DNA of 64,000 nucleotides from NCBI GenBank assembly GCA_022577435.1, contig JAKOON010000016.1, forward strand, positions 10,832,276 to 10,896,275. Direction: 5' to 3'. This stretch comes from Embiotoca jacksoni (lineage: Eukaryota > Chordata > Actinopteri > Embiotocidae). A model generated the notes under the pieces. It had not been told where the DNA came from. It was given only the letters and a program-made list of their open reading frames with translations, and did not search any database. Position 1 is the stretch's first letter, and each line of letters opens with the position of its first letter. Made by a program: the position numbers and the translations under genes. Positions 37,901-48,758 of this stretch are shown here, piece by piece.

Positions 37901-38450
37901 CAGCGGCATCACACCGACCCGCTCCGACTCCCTCACCTCGTTCACCGTGGACCTCGGCCCTTCTCTCATGACTGAGGTGTTGAGCTTGTTCGACAACCCC
38001 AGCTGCCTTCAGGCAGCCAATCACAGCCAGGCAGCAGGTGAAGGAGAGGAGGGTGAGGATGAGGAACAAGATGACGACAGCTCTCTAGCAGAAACGCCCG
38101 TGCAGACCCCCAGAATGACTTCACCCAATCCGTCCATGACCCGTGGGTCCTTCAGCAGGAACTCGAACAGCAGGGGGAGCTGGAGTGGCTCTAACCGGAC
38201 ACAGCAGGAGGAGGACAGGAGGTCTCTTAGGACACCTGATGAGTCCACCGGGTCTCCTCAGAGAACGGAGCCTGTGATGGAGGCAGAAAGGTTCCAGAGG
38301 GCAGCTGACGTGCTGTCTCGTCATTATGGCGGAGGCTCCTTCACAAAGGAAGTGAGGACGAGCAGCAGCAACCACAGCTCTCCGGCTATTTCCCCGAGCC
38401 ACAAAACACAGTATGCCTTAAGTGATGAGGAGGAGGAGATCAAAGTCTAG
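34976..38450 (+). CDS. cdc42ep1: cdc42ep1, Cdc42 effector protein (BORG family), complete
   Basis: Coding exons 34976-35429 and 37807-38450 join as TATG|GTCTC (Y-G-L-Q-S-G-F) to give 365 aa. BORG proteins bind GTP-loaded Cdc42 through a CRIB motif and organise actin and septins. Seen: MSLGKL start in a CCACCATGA context; CRIB-type IGPPMGDFRHTMHVG (residues 31-45) with the BORG extension RGGDVFGDTSFLSN; BD2 block SPIIKNAVSLPQLN (111-124); GLQSGF (152-157); SDSLTSF-VDLGPSL (about 191-205); acidic tail SDEEEEIKV. Human CDC42EP1 shares these in the same order but lacks similarity in the variable linker; its long repeat region is absent here. An upstream acceptor CTTTTACAG at 34880 shows the coding exon is preceded by a non-coding one. 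Reading through the exon 1 donor would add 18 residues and stop at 35488. Confidence 0.93.
35430..37806 (+). other. cdc42ep1: cdc42ep1 intron between the two coding exons
   Basis: The donor is ATG|GTGAGA at 35430 and the acceptor TGTTCGCAG at 37806. No conserved coding, RNA or repeat feature is recognisable inside. Confidence 0.85.
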
Positions 38451-38834
38451 ACTTTACAACTTCCTCTGACCTGGGAGAAAGATGGGACGTGATATTCTGT
38501 TGTTCCTCCATAGAAACACTCTTCCTCTTCTCACATACGTTTATATACGGTCACTGATCAACTACAAGATACTGGTCTATTCAGTTTCCGACAAAAGGAT
38601 GTTTGGTGACCTCCCCTCCTTCTGTACTACATTGCTGTTGTGATATTATGCAGATTATTTATTTGATTATTTTCAGCAAATAGAGCCTAACACCATGTAG
38701 CCAGGATATTCAGTAACTCAAAGGTCTGAGGTGTCAAAGAGAACCGGGATTCAAGGAACACAGTACTTTGGACTACATTTTCATATTAATACATCACTAC
38801 ATACATTGTGAACTGAAGTTAACTATCACTAGAG

Positions 38835-38980
38835 AATAAAATATATTTTTTTTTTACAGTTGTACAATTCTAATCTTCATCTGAAGTCGGTGATGATGTT
38901 CTGTAACCTCCTGTAACGTTCAACAAATATCTATCAGTATTAGACTTCATTTTCTATAAAGATTCAGCTGATGTAATAAA
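38835..38980 (+). terminator. cdc42ep1: cdc42ep1 polyadenylation signals
   Basis: AATAAA occurs at 38835-38840 and again at 38975-38980, 385 and 525 bp after the stop codon. Either would give a short 3'UTR, and both may be used. Confidence 0.55.
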
Positions 38981-38989
38981 AGACTGATT

Positions 38990-39585
38990 TAAAACAAACA
39001 TGTCTCCTCAAAGTCTCTGGTGACATTTATTTTACATTAATTATGTAATCACACATTCTATGATAGTCCAATATATAAACATCTATTGTTTATTTTGATA
39101 TTTCCTCTGGTTTCTTATATTAAATCAGTCATATTTTACTCCCCAGCACAAAATTATTATAACATGCCAGTGGCTGTTGCTTATTTTGTTCTATTTTTCT
39201 CAATTATGTTCAATTATCATTGTCATAATTATTGTCTGTAACTTCAGTGTCACACTTAAAGATGGGAAATTTGTGTGTCCATCTTAAAGACTTTGTACAG
39301 GCACAAAAACCTTTAGCACGTGTAAATTATAACTGTGTGCGCAAAATTTGTTTGCACATACACAAAATATGTTTACAGCTGCAAAACAGTTTCACACATT
39401 CACAGATTGGAATTTGTGAGAAAAGTTTTCTATTACAAGTCTACACATTCAGATACAAGCAAGTAATTTTTTTTTACGTGCACACAAAATGTGAAATACA
39501 AGTGCAGACTGAAATTATTTGTGAACATCATTTCCCAAGCACAAAATCTTTATGACTCTAATTTGATCCCACAGTGGCAGTCTTC
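38990..39585. other. AT-rich intergenic DNA
   Basis: No gene is visible. Between 39290 and 39530 the phrase 'tgcacacaaaat/ttcacacattcaca' recurs in degenerate form, which suggests an old simple repeat. Confidence 0.5.
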
Positions 39586-39589
39586 AGGG

Positions 39590-41035
39590 GAAGAAATTAG
39601 TTTCATCCCTGAAACACAGGACCGCTGAGGTCCGCTCCAAGAATGAATCTGACGCCCCTCGTAGTTCCCGCGGCACCTTCAAACGATTAGCCGGCTGGCC
39701 CGTGCACTGCATCCCGGAAGAGCTCTATGCCCGTCGCATCCCAGTACCATCTGGCTTTAACCACGAGGAGCTCTTCGATTACCTCCTGTCCCGCAAAAAC
39801 GCCGATGCCCAGGGGTTGAACCTGAACGCCGGCAATTCAAACAGCACCTCTGCCAAACGTAAAGGCAAAGCTCCAGCAAAGAAGCGCACCGCTTCTCAGT
39901 CAACTTTTCCCAGAGCTGTGGGGTCAACATTCTCTCACAAAGGCCTTCCAGGTCATACTTCTTCACCCTTCATAATGGCATCGTTTTGCGCTCAAAACTG
40001 TACTTCTCTGTTAAATTGACATTTAACGCAGTAGTCCTTGCATTTTCAACACTTTATCAGAAACTCTATGCGTTTTTTTTTTTTTTTTATAACACCTGCA
40101 AACTTCCCTTCGTCTTACATCTTCTGGATGATATTTTTTAGTTGTGGATTTTACTTTGTCCCCCGCCAGCTCGGTAGTCAATTTCAATGAGTTAGGCGTA
40201 TCTCTTTCAGAGGAGAAACCCATCGGTCCATCAACTCGTTTAGACTTTCTCGGGATAACCCTTGACAGTGTGCTCATGCAAGCATCATTGACACAAGACA
40301 AGCTGTCTCGCATCAGAGAAGCTATTAAATCTTGGTGTGCTGCTTCTTTAATATCTAAAAGAGATCTCATCTCTTTTAGGTCACCTTCACTTTGCCATGT
40401 GTATCATTCCTCACGGCCGTTCCTTCCTTTCTCGTTTGTTAGAACTGGCTAATTCTGTTCAAAATCTGAAAGATACAGTGGTCTTAGACGAAGGTTGTCG
40501 CTCAGATTTTAGGTTCTGGGCCTCGCTATGTGACGTATTGAATGGTCTCTCTTCTATAACGACTTTGGGGAGTCTTCTGATTCCCCCCAGTTTTTTACTG
40601 ATGCCACCCCTCAGTTGGTTTTGGGGGGTTTTACAATAATGAATGGTTTGCAGATGTCTGGCCAACTGTAAAGCATTCCCTTAAAAGCAGTTCTAAATCT
40701 ACGGCACTTTATGAGCTCTACCCAATCGTTGCTGCTTGCTTTCTAGGGGGCAGTAGTTGGACCAGGAAACAAATTTTGGTGTTTTGCGACAATGCAGCAA
40801 CAGTAGAAATAATCAATAATGGCCACTCAAAAATGACAGTAATTAATAGCGTCATGCGTCGTTTAACTTGGTCCTGCGTCCAGAATAACCTGAATAAGCT
40901 GTTTTCATCCCAGGTCACGAAAATCGCAGACGTTCTTTCTCGCTTCAAATTTCAGGAGTTCAGAACGACACATCCCCAGGCCAAGCCCTCCAGTGTGCTT
41001 TGCCCTCCATTCAATCAGACCCTCGATTAAGAATG
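39590..41035 (+). mobile_element. Degraded DIRS-type retrotransposon (RT / RNase H fragment)
   Basis: Several frames together give a retroelement order. First comes a gag-like C-terminus (IPVPSGFNHEELFDYLLSRKN, 39702-40019). After an internal deletion, the reverse-transcriptase catalytic block LHLLDDIF appears near 40115-40135, then the motif D/E region with LDFLGITLDSVLMQASLTQ (40231-40290). An RNase H-like part follows, with FTDATPQLVLGGF, ALYELYPIVAACFLGG and VFCDNAATVEIINNG, ending IADVLSRFKFQEF. The LLDD and LDFLGITLDS style and the RNase H sequence are like DIRS1-group elements, whose integrase is a tyrosine recombinase; no recombinase is left here. Stops and frameshifts make it dead. 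Confidence 0.7.
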
Positions 41036-41668
41036 TAAAAGCCCCTTCAGGATCTGTTGCACTCTGCCTCCAGTTATGAGACTTGGTTTAGCCAAAAGCA
41101 TGATTAAAGCTTATTCAAAGAGATTCAAAACATCAATGATGTAAAAAGAAGTCACACTATAGAGGCAGAAACATTAGTTGTTGTTCACTTACTTGGCCTG
41201 GGCATGATGATAAGTTTTTAGGAGTCCAGCTTGGACAAAACTGCAGTATCTGAAGCCTTGGGAATGAGAATGGTTTGAAATATCTCAGAACTTAAAGAGT
41301 GAAAATTCTTCAAGCTGAAGAAAGAGTTTGCAAGCAGTCTCATAAAAGAACAATGATACACTTACAAACACAAGTCCAGGACCTCAGTCTCTTCATGCAA
41401 GAATGTGAAAAGGACTTTCTCGCCCTACACATAATTTCTATATTGTATTCTCTAATAATTTCCAGTAAATAACTGAATAACAGTTTTTTAAATTTAGTTA
41501 CTGTATAAAAGCCTTGGATGGTTAACTGATCAAGCATTTAAAGTCTCATTCTGTGCAATCAATGTTCCCTTTTCTTTGACAACATGTAAAAAGGTGATTT
41601 TTTTTGTTTGTTTTTTAATCATCATGCAACAGCATTTATTTTAAGGTACTTAAATTATTATGGAATTT

Positions 41669-41970
41669 ATGTTTGGGTTTGAACCTGCTGCTCAGTTGGA
41701 GCCTTTTTGAGTGGAGTTTATGTTCTCACTGTGCCTGCGCTGATTTTCTTCGGGTACTTCGGCTTCCAGACGCGCATGTTAGGTTAATTGGTGATTCTAA
41801 ATTGGCTGTAGGTGTGAATGGGAATGGTTGTCTGTTTTTGTCTGTGTTGGCCCTGTGATGGACTGGACACCTGTCCAGGGTTTACATCGCCTTCACCCAA
41901 AGTCAGCAGGGATAGGCTCCAGACTTCCTGTGAGTCTGTTCAGGAAAAAGTATAGATAATGGATGGATAC
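41669..41970 (+). repeat. Retroposon 3' tail inside unit 1 (also 45771-46072 and 59050-59350)
   Basis: The text GAGTGGAGTTTATGTTCTCACTGTG ... GGCCCTGTGATGGACTGG ... CACCTGTCCAGGG ... GGGATAGGCTCCAG ... ATAATGGATGGATA is a very common teleost non-LTR tail with a GGAT-type end. Its presence at the same place in all three units shows it was inserted before the duplication. Confidence 0.75.
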
Positions 41971-42332
41971 ATGAGTAGAGGAGAGTATAAAGTAGCATGA
42001 AACAGAAATACTGGCATATTTTGCTCTCTGTACTTACTTTGTACAACAGTGGGGACAGATACAACATGACGTGATGTGATAAAGTGTAACGACAGTATTT
42101 TTTTATCTGTACATTAGTCGACCGGTCAAACTCTGAACTGAGCTACTCAGCTTTGCTGGGAACATTTATTTGACATTTATATGCAGGTAATTATATAATG
42201 TGTATTGTAATTTTGCAAATGCAAATGGTAGTTTTGTTAATTCCAATCATCACCTGAATTAAAAATCTGATGTCAGTCAGGTTAATTCAAACTTTTACTG
42301 GTCAATCTTTTTTATGTGACAGCAGGATGGAG

Positions 42333-42402
<70 letters not shown>

Positions 42403-42829
42403 TATGCTTTAACTTAAGACTCTGATTATTTACATTTGTTGAATATCTTGCACCACTGGCTTTGACCAACATAACAATAACTGGAGGGTTATTAGCAGCA
42501 CAGTTCAGTGAAAAGGCTCCATAAAAGGAAAGAGGAATTAAATCTAAGGTTTTTGGTTTTACTTTAAAACTTACATCAGGACCAGTTGAAATTGAAACTA
42601 AAACCTTGAAACCATATTAATCCCTCTTCCTTTTTTGGACTAACACGAGTTAAATATTATTGAATTTCCTGGCAGATACTTGGAAGGTATTTGTAATCAA
42701 ACTCTCTGCAGCTGCTGCATCGCAGACTGGTCAGGGCTTACAGTGGTACGTGCTTGTTTGGATGTTTTCAATAGGCCTATTCTCTGTTTTCTTGTAAGTC
42801 ACGAGGCCTCCGGGAAACAGAGTTCTCAA

Positions 42830-42843
42830 AGTTTCACTTTCAG
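42830..42843 (+). promoter_or_regulatory. ISRE upstream of the truncated unit 1 copy
   Basis: AGTTTCACTTTCAG contains the TTTCNNTTTC core bound by IRFs and ISGF3. It is identical in all three units. In unit 1 it lies 86 bp before the deletion junction, with no TATA box left. Confidence 0.75.
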
Positions 42844-42915
42844 TTTTAACATCACTGATTTATAAGTAATGTGCAGGCAGAGTTTTGCAGCTGCTTATAC
42901 CTATCACATGACGTA

Positions 42916-44024
42916 CTTATTTAGAAAGCAAGAAAGATCAGTATTACAGCATTTTTAGAAGCTTCTGGAAAGGAAACTCATCTGCTGCCGTTTTTGGAGA
43001 AATGATCTGTGAAAATCTGAAGGTGTCCGCTGTGCAGGCTGTCTGTAACAAGACTGCTATTGATCTCGCTGGAGAGATGAGGTGTAGTTTCCCAGCATTC
43101 AGTGGGAACAGGTTGAACTTGGAGAAACATGTGTTGAAGTCACTTGCAGAGAAGGAGGACTTTAATGGTTTCATCACCTACATCCGAGATCCAAGGAGTC
43201 AAGCAGAGAATTTTATAAAAGATGAAGTACACAAGTACATGTTCAGAGAACAGAGTCATAAAGCACAGAACATACTCAAGAACAATGTGGACGACATCAG
43301 TGAGCTTGTCAGTCAAGCTTTATTTACTGCAACACAGGAAGTCAAAACCCAAAAAGGAGCCACAGACATGTGGATGGAGCAATTTTCCAGTTTGCTAAAA
43401 GACAAGCTGACACTTGACACCATTTCTTGTCAAAATTTCCGTGACATAAACAATTTTGACTTTCTTAAAGAAGAGATAGAGAAAGGCCTTGGACCCATCA
43501 AAACAGAGATGAGCTGCCTCTCCCTGGATAAGATGAAGGACTTTAGGCTGCAACCTGATCAGATCCTCATCGATCAGCTGTGTAGATGCTGCTGGGTAAC
43601 GTGTCCATTCTGTGCAGCTGTGTGCACAAACACCCTGGAAGATCACAGCCCTGATGACCACAACGTCCCCTTCCATCGATCAGGCTCAGTCAACGGTTGG
43701 CACTACAGAAACACAGTGGAAATGTCCGTTAACTTCTGCACAACAAATGTTGCAAGCGATAACAGTTTTTACCCTGATGGAGTGTCAGAAGTCTCCGTTC
43801 CTTTCAAGCAGTACCGTACTGCTGGACCAAGGTTTGCTAACTGGAGAATTACCCCTGATGAGTCCAAGCTGACATATTGGACATGGTTTGTGTGTCGATT
43901 TCAACAAGAACTGGAAAATTACTATGGTCGGAAATTCGAGGGCAAAGGAGAGATTCCCAGTCAGTGGAGAACACACACTAAACAACAAGCGATTGAAAGT
44001 CTGGATGAAATGTACTCAGAGTAG
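42916..44024 (+). pseudogene. Truncated GVIN/VLIG GTPase copy (C-terminal 368 codons)
   Basis: The frame is open from 42912 to TAG at 44024, with its first Met at 43002 (340 aa). It corresponds to residues ~1482-1849 of the intact copy and differs by a handful of bases, with only three amino-acid changes in the 340 residues I compared (N for K, L for F, C for R). The promoter TATA, all small exons, the AIG1-like domain and the GTP-binding region are gone. Upstream sequence with the ISRE is joined directly to it. It may be transcribed but cannot bind GTP, and is best called a pseudogene. The near-identity to unit 2 points to recent duplication or gene conversion. Confidence 0.85.
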
Positions 44025-46433
44025 ACTGTTACTGTAGTGAGTCGACACCGGAACAACTGCTGAAAATCACAATTTCTTTTTACGTGATTATTCAGAAATT
44101 AAAATCCTATAAACAGCACTCATATACTTTTACTGATTTTATCATCAAATGTAGACAGTCAGTAAATCATTACAAAATACAGGGTTGACTGATGTACAGA
44201 ATCATCTTTGCATTATTCAAATGAACGACAGAGAAACAGGAGCACACTGGAACAATGGTCATATAGAGAATGAAGGGAGTCATCAAATTGAAGATAATAT
44301 GGGTCATTGACGAAGTACTTCACCAAGGTTTTCATTAAGGAGCAGCAATCTGTTGTTTGTTGTTTATTTTTAAGGATGAAGAAAGTGAATTTATGAAGTT
44401 TTTGCATGTGAGGATGGATGTTAAATTTCATTTAATCAAAATACGTACAATTTAAAGCTACACGAGCATAAAAAGACTTTATATTGTGTGTTCAAGAGAT
44501 ATGTGATTACAAATTACTGATTTTTTTAGTACGGTGTGAGACACAATTATTTGTTTTAATCTGTTTGAACTGATTTAAGAATTAGTCGAGCAAACTGGTT
44601 TTTTTTGTATGTTGAAGTATCTTCATTTAAAGTTGAAATGACAAAGAAAGTAGCAGACATACTGTAACAAGCATATTTTATGTTACTGAAGTATTTCAAC
44701 TGTAATCTGTTAATCTCATTTTAATCAGCCTGTAATTATATTATATTCTCACCAGCTGAAGTTGAGTTTTAATGCACACAAAGACAGTTGTATGACTACA
44801 GCGTGTTCTCGTCACGATGTTGACCTCTCGTGTTATTCACAGCAATAATGATTCAATAAAAATCACGACTTCATATCCACCGAGGGACCAGGTTTCTTTG
44901 CATTTCTGAAAATGTATTAGTTTTCACCACAAAACATTTAGGCCTTACTCTGTTTTTTGAAATGTGTGGGGCTTTTCATAGTATCAATAAAAAACAGAAG
45001 AAAACACTTATATGCAATATCACATTGGACTGTACAAATATCATACATATCATTGAATGACCACTGGCATATTGTAAAATCTGGTAAAGCTGCAAACCCA
45101 TTCTTCAAACCTTTAAGAGACTTGAATGTAAACTGCAACACGACTGGTTTGCAGTCAGTCTTTATTTTTTCCCTCCCTCCACCCACCAGAGTCTCTCTGT
45201 ATCCTACCTGCCACTCCAACCTCCAACAAAAAGGGAGGGTAACTAAGGGCATCTCCTTCTTCGTGCCGGGTTGTCACGGTGCCAACACCAAAAGGCACCT
45301 TGTGCGTATCCCAACAGCTTGGACAAAACTGCAGTATCTGAAGCCTTGGGAAGGAGAATGGTTTGAAATATCTCAGAACTTAAAGAGTGAAAATTCCTCA
45401 AGCTGAAGAAAGAGTTTGCAAGCAGTCACATAAAAGAACAATGATACACTTACAAACACAAGTCCAGGACCTCAGTCTCTTGATGCAAGAATGTGAAAAG
45501 GACTTTCTCGCCCTACACATAATTTCTATATTGTATTTTTTAATAATTTCCAGTAAATAACTGAATAACAGTTTTTCAAATTTAGTTACTGTATAAAAGC
45601 CTTGGGTGGTTAACTGATCAAGCATTTAAAGTCTGATTCTGTTTAATCAATGTTCCCTTTTCTTTGACAACATGTAAAAAGTTTTTTTTTTTCATCAACA
45701 TCATGCAACAGCCTTTATTTTAAGGTACTTAGTTTCCGCAATACCAATTTTGATATATTATTATGGATTTTATGTTTGGGTTTGAACCTGCTGCTCAGTT
45801 GAAGCCTTTTTGAGTGGAGTTTATGTTCTCACTGTGCCTGCGCTGGTTTTCTTCGGGTACTTCGGCTTCCAGACGCGCATGTTAGGTTAATTGGTGATTC
45901 TAAGTTGGCTGTAGGTGTGAATGGGAATGGTTGTCTGTTTTTGTCTGTGTTGGCCCTGTGATGGACTGGACACCTGTCCAGGGTTTACATCGCCTTCACC
46001 CAAAGTCAGCAGGGATAGGCTCCAGACTTCCTGTGAGTCTGTTCAGGAAAAAGTATAGATAATGGATGGATACATGAGTAGAGGAGAGTATAAAGTGGCA
46101 TGAAACAGAAATACTGGCATATTTTGCTCTCTGTACTTACTTTGTGCAACAGCGGGGACAGATACAACGTGACCTGATGTGAAAAAGTGTAACGACAGTA
46201 TTTTCTATCTGTACATTAATCAACCGGTCAAACTCTGAACTGAGCTACTCAGCTTTGCTGGGAACATTTATTTGACATTTATATGCAGGTAATTATATAA
46301 CGGTGTATAGTAATTTTGCAAATGCAAATGGTAGTTTTGTTGATTCCAATCATCACCTGAATTAAAAATCTGATGTCAGTCAGGTTAATTCAAACTTTTA
46401 CTGGTCAATCTTTTTTATGTGACAGCAGGATGG

Positions 46434-46483
<50 letters not shown>

Positions 46484-46900
46484 TGTGTGTGTCTATGCTT
46501 TAACTTAAGACTTTGTTTATTTACATTTGTTTAATATCTTGCACCACTGGTTTTGACCAACATAACAATAACTGGAGGGTTATTAGCAGCACAGTTCAGT
46601 GAAAAGGCTCCATAAAAGGAAAGAGGAATTAAATCTAAGGTTTTTGGTTTTACTTTAAAACTTACATCAGGACCAGTTGAAATTGAAACTAAAACCTTGA
46701 AACCATATCAATCCCTCTTCCTTTTTTGGACTAACACGAGTTAAATATTAATGAATTTCCTGGCAGATATTTGGAAGGTATTTGTAATCAGACTCTCCGC
46801 AGCTGCTGCATCGCAGACTGGTCAGGGCTTACAGTGGTACGTGCTTGTTTGGATGTTTTCAATAGGCCTATTCTCTGTTTTCTTGTAAGTCACGAGGCCT
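44025..46900. other. 3' flank of unit 1 and upstream region of unit 2
   Basis: This holds the 3'UTR of the truncated copy (AATAAA at 44855-44860), an open stretch of 149 codons (44957-45406) that crosses the unit boundary, the retroposon tail (45771-46072) and a (GT)n tract (46436-46492). It is duplicated at 57355-60230. I see no gene I can name. Confidence 0.6.
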
Positions 46901-46920
46901 CCGGGAAACAGAGTTCTCAA

Positions 46921-47082
46921 AGTTTCACTTTCAGTTTTAACATCACTGATTTATAAGTAATGTGCAGGCAGAGTTTTGCAGCTGCTTATACCTATCACAT
47001 GACATCAGATCTGTTAAAGGCATATAGGAGGGGTTTGTGAAGTACAGTTAGTTATCTAACGGTCTCTGCTCTCTATATATAG
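46921..47082 (+). promoter_or_regulatory. Interferon-type promoter of the unit 2 GVIN gene: ISRE and TATA box
   Basis: The ISRE AGTTTCACTTTCAG is at 46921-46934 and a TATA box TATATATAG at 47074-47082, about 140 bp apart, with the first exon starting near 47105. A GAS-like CTCCGGGAA lies just upstream at ~46901 (one mismatch to TTCCNGGAA); unit 3 has CTCCGTGAA there. The layout fits strong type I interferon induction, known for VLIG/GVIN genes in mammals. Confidence 0.75.
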
Positions 47083-47104
47083 CTGAGGCGGACTGGGGGG
47101 ATTT

Positions 47105-48712
47105 GTGATACTGCAGCCACATCTGCAAAGACAGGCAGAGCTGAAGAAATACGCACCAATGGTAAGTTTATATAATAATCTTATTGTGTTTTCGCTTACA
47201 GACTTAAATCTGCTAAATCTGTTCATGTACAGTATCTGAAAGTGACCTCTTTTTTTTTTTTACCAACCTCATTTTCTTACTTTGATATTTCCTCTAAGTT
47301 TTGGCTGCTTTGACTTCTTTAGAGGATGTTCTTTTAGTGCACGCACACACATTTACTTAGTTCCGCCTATTTAATGATCCATTTATTTTAGTTTTGTGTG
47401 ACTTGTGGTGAACAGGAAAAACACGTCATGCATGTTAAAAAATGATGATTTAACAGCAGGATTCAGATGGATTTAAAGTAATATTTTCTCACGTTTAACC
47501 TTCTCTACTCTTACTCTAAGAAGTATAACTTTTGCTTGAGCTCTGGTTGTCTAAATGGGGTGTGTCAATGCAAGTAAACAGAAAACTTTCCTTGACCTTT
47601 TCTGCCAAATGCTCTTAAATACACTGCACATGTTTCATATGGACTTTGTCACATTGTCCTGTTGCGTCTCCTCACGTGGAACAGACAGAAAAAAAAAAAA
47701 GGAAAAGTCAACAACTTTTCAGATTATGTTTGCAACATTTCACCACTATCAATAAAATCTTAACCTTTGTGTTTTCTTTGCGGACACTAGAGAGCTGCAT
47801 TCGTCCGGGTCAAATTAGCTCTCCAACAAAAGGTGCGTAGTCCTATAATGAAAAATGTATCCAATTTTTTTTTTTTTCAAACCTCTTCATCCAACTTGAT
47901 TCCAACTTATTGACACTGGTTTTACACTTTAAAAAAAAAAAAAAAAAAAAATTATTATTATTTATGGTCAATAGACCTCATTTTAATTAAATTTGTACTC
48001 ATTTTTGAGTAAACGAAAAGTGAAAATTGGTCATTATTTTTATTTAATTAATTTCTTAATGGATTATCACAGACTGGTGTCTGTCATATTTTAGTCTGAA
48101 TTTGTTTTTTAAACCATTTCATATTTTCCGATGCCAGCAAATAGTCACACCTGTTGTCCTCCTGTTGTCAAAACTGACCCGGTCTGTTTTTTAGTGCTTG
48201 TAAGGCATCATGGAAAATTGATCACAAATTTTTGTGTCAGACCTCGTCAGCCAACTTCATTCCAACTCACTGACACTGGTTTTACACTTTCTATTTTAAA
48301 TTATTCCTCATTAGACCTCCTTTCTTCTAAAATTATAATGTATTTTTCAGTAAAAAAGAAGCCAAAATTGTGTATTATTTTTAGGATAAATGAGATCAAA
48401 GGAAATTTCTTGATGGAACATCACTGTCTGGTACCTGTCATAGTTTTGTAAAAAAATGTTTTGAAACCAATTCAAATTTATGAATCTGAAACGGTCTGGT
48501 TTGATATTTTATTTTACATAAGATATATATATTATCGGCCAATTCTGTGGCACATTTTGTTAGACAACATCATTCCAACTCAACACAACTCATTTTCACA
48601 CACCTCATGTGCGAGTGTGTGTATGTGCATATGTGTGTGTGTGTGGGAAAGGAAAAGCAAAGACTAGTTAGGACAGCTGCACACATGTGGAGCTTTGAAT
48701 GTGTGTGTGTGT

Positions 48713-48758
<46 letters not shown>

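Larger units (their letters stand above)
41227..45314 (+). repeat. Tandem unit 1 of the GVIN array (4,088 bp, internally deleted)
   Basis: It aligns without a break to unit 2 from 41227 (= 45315) to 42912 (= 47003), offset 4088-4091. It then aligns from 42916 (= 56246) to its end, offset 13330. The missing part corresponds to 47004-56245. The junction reads CACATGAC-GTA-CTTATTTAG with three filler bases. Confidence 0.93.

Noticed and set aside
39702..40019. A 105-codon frame as an independent host gene
   Set aside because: Its position and sequence fit the end of the first ORF of the adjacent DIRS-type element, followed by RT and RNase H fragments on the same strand.
46771..46956. A 61-codon frame conserved upstream of all three GVIN units
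   Set aside because: It overlaps the ISRE and is conserved only because the units are young duplicates; no splice or start context supports it.
48131..48451. A 106-codon open frame in intron 1 of the GVIN unit, partly repeated at 61433
   Set aside because: In unit 3 it is shortened by a stop, so it is not maintained even between nearly identical copies.
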